This document shows positions 43,331 to 58,430 of a stretch of 64,000 bases of DNA, piece by piece (the stretch's first letter is position 1; every line of letters starts with the position of its first letter). Origin of the DNA: Mixophyes australis. Lineage: Eukaryota; Chordata; Amphibia; Anura; Limnodynastidae. Below the pieces are notes generated by a model that was given only the letters and a program-made list of their open reading frames with translations, searched no databases and had not been told where the DNA came from. The position numbers were made by a program, and so were the translations under genes. Location of the stretch: the NCBI GenBank assembly GCA_036250195.1, contig JAVHZZ010000015.1, forward strand, positions 868,001 to 932,000, in the 5' to 3' direction.

Positions 43331-46038
43331 TTCATGATTCATGATTCAAGATTCGATTCATGAATCATGATTAATGATTCATGATTCAATTCATAAATCA
43401 TGATTCATGATTCATGATTCGATTCATGATTCATGATTCAATTTATGATTCAATTTATGAATCAATTCATGATTCATGATTCATGATTCAATTCATGATT
43501 CATGATTATATTCATGATTTATGATTCGATTCATGATTCATGATTCATAATTCATGATTCGATTCATGATTTATGATTCATGATTCAATTCATGATTCAT
43601 GATTCAATTCATGATTCATGATTGGATTCATGATTCATGATTCAATTCATGATTCATGATTAAATGATTCAATTCATGATTCATGATTCGATTCATGATT
43701 CATGATTCAATGCATGATTCATGATTCGATTTATGATTCATGATTCAATTCATGATTCATGATTTATGATTCAATTTATGATTCAATTCATGATTCATGA
43801 TTGAATTCATGATTCGAGATTCATGATTCGATTCATGATTCATGATTCATTATTCGATTCATGATTAGATTCATGATTCATGATTAATGATTTATGATTC
43901 GTTTCATGATTCATGATTCATTTCATGATTCGTGTTTCGATTCATAATTCATGATTCAATTCATGATTCATGATTCATTTCATGATTCATGTTTCGATTC
44001 ATGATTCATGATTCGATTCATGATTCATGATTCGATTCATGATTCATGATTCAATTCATGATTCATGATTCATAATTCATGATTCGATTCATGATTCATG
44101 ATTCGATTCATAATTCATGATTCATGATTTAATTCATGATTCATGATTCATGATTCATGATTCAGTTCATGATTCATGATTCATAATTCATGATTCGATT
44201 CATGATTCATGATTCAATTCATGATTCATGATTCATAATTCGATTCATGATTCATGATTCAATTCATGATTCATGATTCATGATTCAATTCATGATTCAT
44301 GATTCGATTCATGATTCATGATTCAATTCATGATTCATGATTCATGATTCAATTCATGATTCATGATTCATGATCCATGATTCAATTCATGATTCATGAT
44401 TCAATTCATGATTCATGATTCGATTCATGATTCATGATTCGATTCATGATTCATGATTCGATTCATGATTCATGATTCAATTCATGATTCATGATTTATG
44501 ATTCAATTCATGATTCAATTCATGATTCATTTCATGATTCATGATTCGATTCATGATTCATGATTCATGATTCGATTCATGATTCATGATTCAATTCATG
44601 ATTCATGATTCATAATTCGATTCATGATTCATGATTCAATTCATGATTCATGATTCATGATTCAATTCATGATTCATGATTCGATTCATGATTCATGATT
44701 CAATTCATGATTCATGATTCATGATTCAATTCATGATTCATGATTTATGATTCATGATTCAATTCATGTTTCATGATTAAATGATTCAATTCATGTTTCA
44801 TGACTCAATTCATGATTCATGATTGGATTTATGATTCATGATTCAATTCATGTTTCATGATTAAATGATTCAATTCATGTTTCATGACTCAATTCATGAT
44901 TCATGATTGGATTTATGATTCATGATTCAATTCATGATTCATGATTAAATGATTCAATTCATGTTTCATGACTCAATTCATGATTCATGATTGGATTTAT
45001 GATTCATGATTCAATTCATGATTCATGATTAAATGATTCAATTCATGATTCATGATTCGATTCATGATTCATGATTCATGATTCAATGCATGATTCATGA
45101 TTCGATTTATGATTCATGATTCAATTCATGATTCATGATTTATGATTCAATTTATGATTCAATTCATGATTCATGATTCAATTCATGATTCGAGATTCAT
45201 GATTCGATTCATGATTCATGATTCATTATTCGATTCATGATTAGATTCATGATTCATGATTAATGATTTATGATTCGTTTCATGATTCATGATTCATTTC
45301 ATGATTCGTGTTTCGATTCATAATTCATGATTCAATTCATGATTCATGATTCAATTCATGATTCATGTTTCGATTCATGATTCATGATTCGATTCATGAT
45401 TCATGATTCAATTCATGATTCATGATTCATAATTCATGATTCATAATTCATGATTCGATTCATGATTCATGATTCGATTCATAATTCATGATTCATGATT
45501 TAATTCATGATTCATGATTCATGATTCATGATTCATGATTCATGATTCAATTCATGATTCATGATTCATAATTCATGATTCGATTCATGATTCATGATTC
45601 AATTCATGATTCATGATTCATAATTCGATTCATGATTCATGATTCAATTCATGATTCATGATTCATGATTCAATTCATGATTCATGATTTGATTCATGAT
45701 TCATGATTTAATTCATGATTCATGATTCAATTCATGATTCATGATTCATGATTCAATTCATGATTCATGATTCAAATTATGATTCATGATTCGATTCATG
45801 ATTCATGATGCGATTCATGATTCATGATTCGATTCATGATTCATGATTCGATTCATGATTCATGATTCAATTCATGATTCATGATTCAATTCATGATTCA
45901 TGATTCATGATTCATGATTCAATTCATGATTCATGATTCAATTCATGATTCATGATGCGATTCATGATTCATGATTCGATTCATGATTCATGATTCAATT
46001 CATGATTCATGATTTATGATTCAATTCATGATTCAATT
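43331..46038 (+). repeat. Q module with local 84-bp amplification
   Basis: CAAGATTCG near 43,346, GATTATATTC near 43,504, GATTGG near 43,621, GATTAAATG near 43,658 and GTGTTTCG at 43,930 are followed by a second round of Q marks: GATTAAATG four times from 44,775 and GTGTTTCG at 45,306. A CAGTTC word near 44,164 is private. A P-like GATCC/catttcatg stretch at about 44,370-44,560 sits between the two rounds. Confidence 0.65.
44775..45026 (+). repeat. Three tandem copies of an 84-bp unit
   Basis: GATTAAATG begins at 44,775, 44,859, 44,943 and 45,027, exactly 84 bp apart each time. Each unit also carries CATGTTTCATGACTC, GATTGG and ATTTATG in the same order. Units 2 and 3 read identically; unit 1 differs by GTTTCAT for GATTCAT at its end. 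A partial unit lies just upstream, from about 44,737. The GTTTCATGACTC spelling was not seen elsewhere. 84 is a multiple of 3, but stops close all six frames within the unit. Confidence 0.9.
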
Positions 46039-49000
46039 CCTGATTCATTTCATGATTCATGATTCTATTCATAATTCATGATTCGATTCATGATTCATGA
46101 TTCGATTCATGATTTATGATTCATAATTCATGATTCGATTCATGATTCATGATTCATGATTCAAGATTCAATTCATGATTCATGATTCAATTCATGATTC
46201 ATGATTCGATTCATGATTCATAATTCATGATTTATGAATCATGATTCGATTCATGATTCATGATTCATGATTCAATTCATGATTCATGATTCGATTCATG
46301 ATTCATGATTAGATTCATGATTTATAATTCAAATCATGATTCATGATTCGATTCATGATTCATGATTCAATTCATGATTCATGATTCATTATTTAATTCA
46401 TGATTCATGATTCGATTCATGATTCATGATTCAATTCACGATTCATGATTCATGATTCATTTCATGATTCATGATTCATGATTCATGATTCAATTCATGA
46501 TTCATGATTCAATTCATGATTCATGATTTAAGATTCAATTCATGATTCAATTCATGATTCATGATTCGATTCATGAATTATGATTCAATTCATGATTCAT
46601 GATTCATAATTCATGATTCGATTCATGATTCTTGATTCGATTCATGATTCATGATTCATGATTTAATTCATGATTCATGATTCATAATTCATGATTCGAT
46701 TCATGATTCATGATTCAATTCATGATTCATGATTCGATTCATGATTCATGATTCGATTCATGATTCATGATTTATGATTCAATTCATGATTCATTTCATG
46801 TTTCATGATTCGATTCATGATTCATGATTCAATTCATGATTCATGATTTATGATTCAATTCATGATTCATGATTCGATTCATGAATTATGATTCAATTCA
46901 TGATTCATGATTCATAATTCATGATTCGATTCATGATTCATGATTTAATTCTTGATTCATGATTCATGATTCAATTCATGATTCATGATTCATGATCCAT
47001 AATTCAATTCATGATTCATGATTCAATTCATGATTCATGATTCGATTCATGATTCATGATTCGATTCATGATTCATGATTCAATTCATGATTCATGATTT
47101 ATGATTCAATTCATGATTCAATTCATGATTCATTTCATGATTCATGATTCGATTCATGATTCATGATTCATGATTCGATTCATGATTCATGATTCGATTC
47201 ATGATTCATGATTCATAATTCATGATTCAATTCATGATTCATGATTCAATTCATGATTCATGATTCGATTCATGATTCATAATTCATGATTTATGATTCA
47301 TGATTCGATTCATGATTCATGATTCAATTCATGATTTATGATTCGATTCATGATTCATGATTAGATTCATGATTTATAATTCAAATCATGATTCATGATT
47401 CAATATTTAATTCATGATTCATGATTCGATTCATGATTCATGATTCAATTCATGATTCATGATTCATTATTTAATTCATGATTCATGATTCGATTCATGA
47501 TTCCATTCATGATTCATGATTCATGATTCAATTCATGATTCATGATTCAATTCATGATTCATGATTCGATTCATGATTCATAATTCATGATTTATGATTC
47601 ATGATTCGATTCATGATTCATGATTCAATTCATGATTCATGATTCGATTCATGATTCATGATTAGATTCATGATTTATAATTCAAATCATGATTCATGAT
47701 TCAATATTTAATTCATGATTCATGATTCGATTCATGATTCATGATTCAATTCATGATTCATGATTCATTATTTAATTCATGATTCATGATTCGATTCATG
47801 ATTCATGATTCCATTCATGATTCATGATTCATGATTCATGATTCAATTCATGATTCATGATTCAAATTATGATTCATGATTCGATTCATGATTCATGATT
47901 CATGATTCATGATTCGATTCATGATTCATGATTCAATTCATGATTCATGATTCATGATTCAATTCATGATTCATGATTCATGATTCATGATTCAATTCAT
48001 GATTCATGATTCATTATTCATGATTCAATTCATGATTCAATTCATGATTCATGATTCAATTCATGTATCATGATTCATGATTCATGATTCAATTCATGAT
48101 TCATGATTCATGATCCATGATTCATGATTTGATTCATGATTCATGATTCAATTCATGTATCATGATTTATGATTCATGATTCAATTCATGATTCATGATT
48201 CATGATTCATGATTCAATTCATGATTCAATTCATGATTCATGATTTGATTCATGAATTATGATTCAATTCATGATTCATGATTCATAATTCATGATTCGA
48301 TTCATGATTCTTGATTCGATTCATGATTCATGATTCATGATTTAATTCATGATTCATGATTCATGATTCATGATTCGATTCATGATTCATGATTCAATTC
48401 ATGATTCATGATTCGATTCATGATTCATGATTCGATTCATGATTCATGATTTATGATTCAATTCATGATTCATTTCATGTTTCATGATTCGATTCATGAT
48501 TCATGATTCAATTCATGATTCATGATTTATGATTCAATTCATGATTCATGATTCGATTCATGAATTATGATTCAATTCATGATTCATGATTCATAATTCA
48601 TGATTCGATTCATGATTCATGATTTAATTCTTGATTCATGATTCATGATTCAATTCATGATTCATGATTCATGATCCATAATTCAATTCATGATTCATGA
48701 TTCAATTCATGATTCATGATTCGATTCATGATTCATGATTCGATTCATGATTCATGATTCAATTCATGATTCATGATTTATGATTCAATTCATGATTCAA
48801 TTCATGATTCATTTCATGATTCATGATTCGATTCATGATTCATGATTCATGATTCGATTCATGATTCATGATTCGATTCATGATTCATGATTCATAATTC
48901 ATGATTCAATTCATGATTCATGATTCAATTCATGATTCATGATTCGATTCATGATTCATAATTCATGATTTATGATTCATGATTCGATTCATGATTCATG

Positions 49001-50040
49001 ATTCAATTCATGATTTATGATTCGATTCATGATTCATGATTAGATTCATGATTTATAATTCAAATCATGATTCATGATTCAATATTTAATTCATGATTCA
49101 TGATTCGATTCATGATTCATGATTCAATTCATGATTCATGATTCATTATTTAATTCATGATTCATGATTCGATTCATGATTCATGATTCCATTCATGATT
49201 CATGATTCATGATTCAATTCATGATTCATGATTCAATTCATGATTCATGATTCGATTCATGATTCATAATTCATGATTTATGATTCATGATTCGATTCAT
49301 GATTCATGATTCAATTCATGATTCATGATTCGATTCATGATTCATGATTAGATTCATGATTTATAATTCAAATCATGATTCATGATTCAATATTTAATTC
49401 ATGATTCATGATTCGATTCATGATTCATGATTCCATTCATGATTCATGATTCATGATTCATGATTCAATTCATGATTCATGATTCAAATTATGATTCATG
49501 ATTCGATTCATGATTCATGATTCATGATTCATGATTCGATTCATGATTCATGATTCAATTCATGATTCATGATTCATGATTCAATTCATGATTCATGATT
49601 CATGATTCATGATTCAATTCATGATTCATGATTCATTATTCATGATTCAATTCATGATTCAATTCATGATTCATGATTCAATTCATGTATCATGATTCAT
49701 GATTCATGATTCAATTCATGATTCATGATTCATGATCCATGATTCATGATTTGATTCATGATTCATGATTCAATTCATGTATCATGATTCATGATTCATG
49801 ATTCAATTCATGATTCATGATTCATGATTCATGATTCAATTCATGATTCAATTCATGATTCATGATTTGATTCATGATTCATGATTCAATTCATGTATCA
49901 TGATTCATGATTCATGATTCAATTCATGATTCATGATTCATGATTTAATTCATGATTCATGATTCATGATTCATTATTCAATTCATGATTCATGATTTAA
50001 TTCATGATTCATGATTCAAATCATGATTCATGATTCATGA
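46039..50040 (+). repeat. P module enlarged by a 1,679-bp duplication
   Basis: CCTG at 46,039, CTATTC, CAAGATTC and GATTAG near 46,308 open the module. GAATTATG, GATTCTTG, CATTTCATGTTTC, GATCC and paired GATTAG marks then occur twice, 1,679 bp apart. GTATCATG marks near 48,066, 48,157, 49,687, 49,779 and 49,895 end the two rounds. CACGATTC near 46,437 and GATTTAAG near 46,526 are small private changes, shared with the P at 51,347. Confidence 0.75.
46567..49870 (+). repeat. 1,679-bp tandem duplication with a nested 301-bp duplication
   Basis: Copy 1 (about 46,567-48,245) and copy 2 (about 48,246-49,870) pair at 1,679 bp: GAATTATG (46,571/48,250), CATTTCATGTTTC (46,792/48,471) and GATTAG (47,359/49,038). 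Each copy contains a second GATTAG block 301-308 bp after the first (47,660 and 49,346), so the small duplication came first. The junction reads GATTTGATTCATGAATTATG near 48,244, joining a P tail to a P interior. Copy 2 later lost about 64 bp. Confidence 0.8.
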
Positions 50041-51346
50041 TTTAAGATTCGATTCATGAATCATGATTAATGATTCATGATTCAATTCATAAATCATGAT
50101 TCATGATTCATGATTCAATTCATGATTTATGATTCATGATTCAATTCATGATTCATGATTCATGATTTAATTCATGATTCATGATTCATGATTCGATTCA
50201 TGAATTATGATTATATTCATGATTTATGATTCGATTCATGATTCATGATTCATAATTCATGATTCGATTCATGATTTATGATTCATGATTCAATTCATGA
50301 TTCATGATTCAATTCATGATTCATGATTGGATTCATGATTCATGATTCAATTCATGATTCATGATTAAATGATTCAATTCATGATTCATGATTCGATTCA
50401 TGATTCATGATTCATGATTCAATGCATGATTCATGATTCGATTTATGATTCATGATTCAATTCATGATTCATGATTTATGATTCAATTTATAATTCAATT
50501 CATGATTCATGATTCAATTCATGATTCGGGATTCATGATTCGATTCATGATTCATGATTCATTATTCGATTCATGATTAGATTCATGATTCATGATTAAT
50601 GATTTATGATTCGATTCATGATTTATGATTCATGATTCATTTCATGATTCGTGTTTCGATTCATAATTCATGATTCAATTCATGATTCATGATTCAATTC
50701 ATGATTCATGTTTCGATTCATGATTCATGATTCGATTCATGATTCATGATTCAATTCATGATTCATGATTTATAATTCATGATTCGATTCATGATTCATG
50801 ATTCGATTCATAATTCATGATTCATGATTTAATTCATGATTCATGATTCATGATTCATAATTCATGATTCGATTCATGATTCATGATTCAATTCATGATT
50901 CATGATTCATAATTCGATTCATGATTCATGATTCAATTCATGATTCATGATTCATGATTCAATTCATGATTCATGATTCGATTCATGATTCATGATTCAA
51001 TTCATGATTCATGATTCATGATTCAATTCATGATTCATGATTCATGATTCAATTCATGATTCATGATTCAAATTATGATTCATGATTCGATTCATGATTC
51101 ATGATTTGATTCATGATTCATGATTCAATTCATGATTCATGATTCAATTCATGATTCATGATTCATGATTCAATTCATGATTCATGATTCAATTCATGAT
51201 TCATGATGCGATTCATGATTCATGATTCAATTCATGATTCATGATTCAATTCATGATTCATGATGCGATTCATGATTCATGATTCGATTCATGATTCATG
51301 ATTCAATTCATGATTCATGATTTATGATTCAATTCATGATTCAATT
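50041..51346 (+). repeat. Q 3' half-module
   Basis: TTAAGATTCG near 50,042, GATTATATTC near 50,211, GATTGG near 50,327, GATTAAATG near 50,363, CAATGCAT, GTGTTTCG at 50,649, CAAATTATG near 51,069 and GATGCG near 51,204 and 51,262 mark Q. GATTCGGG near 50,523 replaces the GATTCGAG of other copies, and the GGG there is very unusual in this array. Confidence 0.7.
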
Positions 51347-53580
51347 CTTGATTCATTTCATGATTCATGATTCTATTCATAATTCATGATTCGATTCATG
51401 ATTCATGATTCGATTCATGATTCATGATTCATAATTCATGATTCGATTCATGATTCATGATTCAATATTCAATTCATGATTCATGATTCAATTCATGATT
51501 CATGATTCGATTCATGATTCATAATTCATGATTTATGAATCATGATTCGATTCATGATTCATGATTCATGATTCAATTCATGATTCATGATTCGATTCAT
51601 GATTAGATTCATGATTTATAATTCAAATCATGATTCATGATTCGATTCATGATTCATGATTCAATTCATGATTCATGATTCATTATTTAATTCATGATTC
51701 ATGATTCGATTCATGATTCATGATTCAATTCACGATTCATGATTCATGATTCAATTCATGATTCATGATTCATTAATCATGATTCAATTCATGATTCATG
51801 ATTCAATTCATGATTCATGATTTAAGATTCAATTCATGATTCAATTCATGATTCATGATTCGATTCATGAATTATGATTCAATTCATGATTCATGATTCA
51901 TAATTCATGATTCGATTCATGATTCTTGATTCGATTCATGATTCATGATTCATGATTTAATTCATGATTCATGATTCGATTCATGATTCATGATTCAATT
52001 CATGATTCATGATTCGATTCATGATTCATGATTCGATTCATGATTCATGATTTATGATTCAATTCATGATTCAATTCATGATTCATTTCATGTTTCATGA
52101 TTCGATTCATGATTCATGATTCAATTCATGATTCATGATTTATGATTCAATTCATGATTCATGATTCGATTCATGAATTATGATTCAATTCATGATTCAT
52201 GATTCATAATTCATGATTCGATTCATGATTCATGATTTAATTCTTGATTCATGATTCATGATTCAATTCATGATTCATGATTCATGATCCATAATTCAAT
52301 TCATGATTCATGATTCAATTCATGATTCATGATTCGATTCATGATTCATGATTCGATTCATGATTCATGATTTATGATTCAATTCATGATTCATTTCATG
52401 ATTCATGATTCGATTCATGATTCATGATTCATGATTCGATTCATGATTCATGATTCGATTCATGATTCATGATTCATAATTCATGATTCAATTCATGATT
52501 CAAGATTCAATTCATGATTCATGATTCGATTCATGATTCATAATTCATGATTTATGATTCATGATTCGATTCATGATTCATGATTCAATTCATGATTCAT
52601 GATTCGATTCATGATTCATGATTAGATTCATGATTTATAATTCAAATCATGATTCATGATTCAATATTTAATTCATGATTCATGATTCGATTCATGATTC
52701 ATGATTCAATTCATGATTCATGATTCATTATTTAATTCATGATTCATGATTCGATTCATGATTCATGATTCCATTCATGATTCATGATTCATGATTCAAT
52801 TCATGATTCATGATTCAATTCATGATTCATGATTCAATTCATGATTCATGATTCGATTCATGATTCATGATTCATGATTCGATTCATGATTCATGATTCA
52901 ATTGATGATTCATGATTCATGATTCAATTCATGATTCATGATTCATGATTCATGATTCAATTCATGATTCATGATTCATTATTCATGATTCAATTCATGA
53001 TTCAATTCATGATTCATGATTTGATTCATGATTCATGATTCAATTCATGTATCATGATTCATGATTCATGATTCAATTCATGATTCATGATTCATGATTC
53101 ATGATTCATGATTCAATTCATGATTCATGATTCATGATTCAATTCATGATTCATGATTCATGATTCATGATTCATGATTCAATTCATGATTCAATTCATG
53201 ATTCATGATTTGATTCATGATTCATGATTCAATTCATGTATCATGATTCATGATTCATGATTCAATTCATGATTCATGATTCATTATTCATGATTCAATT
53301 CATGATTCAATTCATGATTCATGATTTGATTCATGATTCATGATTCAATTCATGTATCATGATTCATGATTCATGATTCAATTCATGATTCATGATTCAT
53401 GATTCATGATTCATGATTCAATTCATGATTCATGATTCATGATTCAATTCATGATTCATGATTCATGATTCAATTCATGATTCAATTCATGATTCATGAT
53501 TTGATTCATGATTCATGATTCAATTCATGTATCATGATTCATGATTCATGATTCAATTCATGATTCATGATTCATGATTC
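51347..53580 (+). repeat. P module with CTTG in place of CCTG
   Basis: The opening mark reads ATTCTTG at 51,347 instead of ATTCCTG, and is followed by the usual CTATTC. GATTAG marks are near 51,603 and 52,620, and GATCC near 52,288. The tail has four GTATCATG marks (about 53,048, 53,237, 53,354 and 53,528), against two in most copies, so the tail segment itself has been amplified. Confidence 0.7.
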
Positions 53581-55550
53581 ATGATTCGATTCATGATTCA
53601 TGATTCAATTCATGATTTATGATTTATAATTCAATTTATGATTCGATTCATGATTCATGATTTAATTCATGATTCATGATTCATGATTCGATTCATGATT
53701 CATGATTCAATTCATGATTCATGATTCATGATTCAATTCATGATTCATGATTTATGATTCATAATTCAATTCATGATTCATGATTCAATTCATGATTCAT
53801 GATTCGATTCATGATTCATGATTCATGATTCATGATTCAATACATGATTCATGATTCGATTCATGATTCATGATTTAATTCATGATTCTTGATTTATGAT
53901 TCAATTCATGATTCAATTCATGATTCAATTCATGATTCATGATTCGATTCATGATTCATGATTCGATTCATGATTCATGATTCAATTCATGATTCATGAT
54001 TTAATTCATGATTCATGATTTGATTCATGATTCATTATTCAATTCATGAATAATGATTAATGATTCATGATTAAATTCATAAATCATGATTCATGATTCA
54101 TGATTCAATTCATGATTCATGATTCGATTCATGATTCATGATTCAATTCATGATTTATGATTTATGATTCAATTTATGATTCAATTCATGATTCATGATT
54201 CATGATTAGATTCATGATTCATGATTCGATTCATGATTCATGATTCAATTCATGATTTATGATTTATGATTCAATTTATGATTCAATTCATGATTCATGA
54301 TTCATGATTCAATTCATGATTCATGATTCATGATTTAATTCATGATTCATGATTCATGATTCGATTCATGATTCATGATTATATTCATGATTTATGATTC
54401 GATTCATGATTCATGATTCATAATTCATGATTCGATTCATGATTTATGATTCATGATTCAATTCATGATTCATGATTCAATTCATGATTCATGATTGGAT
54501 TCATGATTCATGATTCAATTCATGATTCATGATTAAATGATTCAATTCATGATTCATGATTCGATTCATGATTCATGATTTATGATTCAATTTATGATTC
54601 AATTCATGATTCATGATTCAATTCATGATTCGAGATTCATGATTCGATTCATGATTCATGATTCATTATTCGATTCATGATTAGATTCATGATTCATGAT
54701 TGATGATTTATGATTCGTTTCATGATTCATGATTCATTTCATGATTCGTGTTTCGATTCATAATTCATGATTCAATTCATGATTCATGATTCAATTCATG
54801 ATTCATGTTTCGATTCATGATTCATGATTCGATTCATGATTCAATTCATGATTCATGATTCATAATTCATGATTCGATTCATGATTCATGATTCGATTCA
54901 TGATTCATGATTCATGATTTAATTCATGATTCATGATTCATGATTAATGATTCATGATTCATGATTCGATTCATGATTCATAATTCATGATTCGATTCAT
55001 GATTCATGATTCAATTCATGATTCATGATTCGATTCATGATTCATGATTCAATTCATGATTTATGATTTATGATTCAATTTATGATTGAATTCATGATTC
55101 ATGATTCATGATTAGATTCATGATTCATGATTCGATTCCAGATTCATGATTCAATTCATGATTTATGATTTAATTTATGATTCAATTCATGATACATGAT
55201 TCAATTCATGATTCATGATTCATAATTCGATTCATGATTCATGATTCAATTCATGATTCATGAATTATGATTCAATTCATGATTCATGATTCGATTCATG
55301 ATTCATGATTCAATTCATGATTCATGATTCATGATTCAATTCATGATTCATGATTCATGATTCAATTCATGATTCATGATTCAAATTATGATTCATGATT
55401 CGATTCATGATTCATGATTCGATTCATGATTCATGATTCGATTCATGATTCATGATTCGATTTATGATTCATGATTCGATTCATGATTCATGATTCAATT
55501 CATGATTCATGATTCAATTCATGATTCATGATTCATGATTCATGATTCTA
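53581..55550 (+). repeat. Q module
   Basis: ATAATTCAATTTATG near 53,626, GATTTG plus CATTATTC near 54,018-54,040, GATTATATTC near 54,380, GATTAAATG at 54,531 and GTGTTTCG at 54,746 are Q marks. CAATGCAT and its neighbours are missing: the offset to the 58.4-60.7 kb Q rises from 4,985 to 5,049 across this point, a 64-bp loss. Damaged words are GATTCCAGATTC near 55,136 and a shortened block near 55,165. Confidence 0.7.
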
Positions 55551-58430
55551 TTCATGATTCATGATTCGATTCATGATTCATGATTCGATTCATGATTCAT
55601 GATTCATAATTCATGATTCGATTCATGATTCATGATTCATGATTCAAGATTCAATTCATGATTCATGATTCAATTCATGATTCATGATTCCATTCATGAT
55701 TCATAATTCATGATTTATGAATCATGATTCGATTCATGATTCATGATCATGATTCGATTCATGATTCATGATTCGATTCATGATTCATGATTAGATTAAT
55801 GATTTATAATTCAAATCGTGATTCATGATTCGATTCATGATTCATGATTCAATTCATGATTCATGATTCATTATTTAATTCATGATTCATGATTCGATTC
55901 ATGATTCATGATTCAATTCATGATTCATGATTCATGATTCAATTCATGATTCATGATTCATGATTCAATTCATGATTCATGATTCAATTCATGATTCATG
56001 ATTTATGATTCAATTCATGATTCAATTCATGATTCATGATTCGATTCATGAATTATGATTCAATTCACGATTCATGATTCATAATTCATGATTCGATTCA
56101 TGAATATTAATTCGATTCATGATTCATGATTCATGATTTAATTCATGATTCATGATTCATGATTCATGATTCGATTCATGATTCATGATTCGATTCATGA
56201 TTCATGATTCGATTCATGATTCATGGTTTATGATTCATGATTCATGATTCAATTCATGATTCATTTCATGATTCATGATTCGATTCATGATTCATGATTC
56301 AATTCATGATTCATGATTTATGATTCAATTCATGATTCATGATTCGATTCATGAATTATGATTCAATTCATAATTCATGATTCATAATTCATGATTCGAT
56401 TCATGATTCATGATTTAATTCTTGATTCATGATTCATGATTCAATTCATGATTCATGATTCATGATCCATGATTCAATTCATGATTCATGATTCGATTCA
56501 TGATTCATGGTTCAATTCATGATTCATGATTCAATTCATGATTCATGATTCATGATTCATGATTCAATTCATGATTCATGATGCGATTCATGATTCATGA
56601 TTCGATTCATGATTCATGATTCAATTCATGATTCATGATTTATGATTCAATTCATGATTCAATTCCTGATTCATTTCATGATTCATGATTCTATTCATGA
56701 TTCATGATTCGATTCATGATTCATGATTCGATTCATGATTCATGATTCATAATTCATGATTCGATTCATGATTCATGATTCATGATTCAAGATTCAATTC
56801 ATGATTCATGATTCAATTCATGATTCATGATTCGATTCATGATTCATAATTCATGATTTATGAATCATGATTCGATTCATGATTAATGATTCATGATTCA
56901 ATTCATGATTCATGATTCGATTCATGATTCATGATTAGATTCATGATTTATAATTCAAATCATGATTCATGATTCGATTCATGATTCATGATTCGATTCA
57001 TGATTCATGATTCATTATTTAATTCATGATTCATGACTCGATTCATGATTCATGATTCAATTCATGATTCATGATTCATGATTCAATTCATGATTCATGA
57101 TTCATGATTCAATTCATGATTCATGATTCAATTCATGATTCATGATTCAATTCATGATTCATGATTTATGATTCAATTCATGATTCAATTCATGATTCAT
57201 GATTCGATTCATGAATTATGATTCAATTCATGATTTATGATTCATAATTCATGATTCGATTCATGATTCTTGATTCGATTTATGATTCATGATTCATGAT
57301 TTAATTCATGATTTAATTCATGATTCATGATTCATGATTCGATTCATGATTCATGATTCAATTCATGATTCATGATTCGATTCATGATTCATGATTCGAT
57401 TCATGATTCATGGTTTATGATTCAATTCATGATTCAATTCATGATTCATTTCATGATTCATGATTCGATTCATGATTCATGATTCGATTCATGAATTATG
57501 ATTCAATTCATGATTCATGATTCATAATTCATGATTCGATTCATGATTCATGATTTAATTCTTGATTCATGATTCATGATTCAATTCATGATTCATGATT
57601 CATGATCCATAATTCAATTCATGATTCATGATTCAATTCATGATTCATGATTCGATTCATGATTCATGATTCGATTCATGATTCATGATTCAATTCATGA
57701 TTCATGATTTATGATTCAATTCATGATTCAATTCATGATTCATTTCATGATTCATGATTCGATTCATGATTCATGATTCATGATTCGATTCATGATTCAT
57801 GATTTGATTCATGATTCATGATTCATAATTCATGATTCAATTCATGATTCATGATTAAATTCATGATTCATGATTCGATTCATGATTCATAATTCATGAT
57901 TTATGATTCATGATTCGATTCATGATTCATGATTCAATTCATGATTCATGATTCGATTCATGATTCATGATTAGATTCATGATTTATAATTCAAATCATG
58001 ATTCATGATTCAATATTTAATTAATGATTCATGATTCGATTCATGATTCATGATACAATTCATGATTCATGATTCATTATTTAATTCATGATTCATGATT
58101 CGATTCATGATTCATGATTCCATTCATGATTCATGATTTATGATTCAATTCATGATTCATGATTCATGATTCAATTCATGATTCATGATTCAATTCATGA
58201 TTCATGATTCGATTCATGATTCATGATTCATGATTCATGATTCATGATTCATGATTCAATTCATGATTCATGATTCAATTCATGATTCATGATTCATGAT
58301 TCAATTCATGATTCATGATTCATGATTCATGATTCAATTCATGATTCAATTCATGATTCATGATTTGATTCATGATTCATGATTCAATTCATGATTCATG
58401 ATTCATGATTCAATTCATGATTCATGATTC
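55551..58430 (+). repeat. P module, first mark lost, inner mark retained
   Basis: It begins at CTATTC near 55,548 without the ATTCCTG that normally precedes it. The second CCTG is present at 56,665. GATTAG marks lie near 55,792, 56,935 and 57,970. Single-base damage appears as CATGATCATG near 55,744 and GAATATTAATTCG near 56,102. GATCC occurs near 56,463 and 57,603. The tail lacks GTATCATG, which reads GATTCATG here. Confidence 0.65.
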
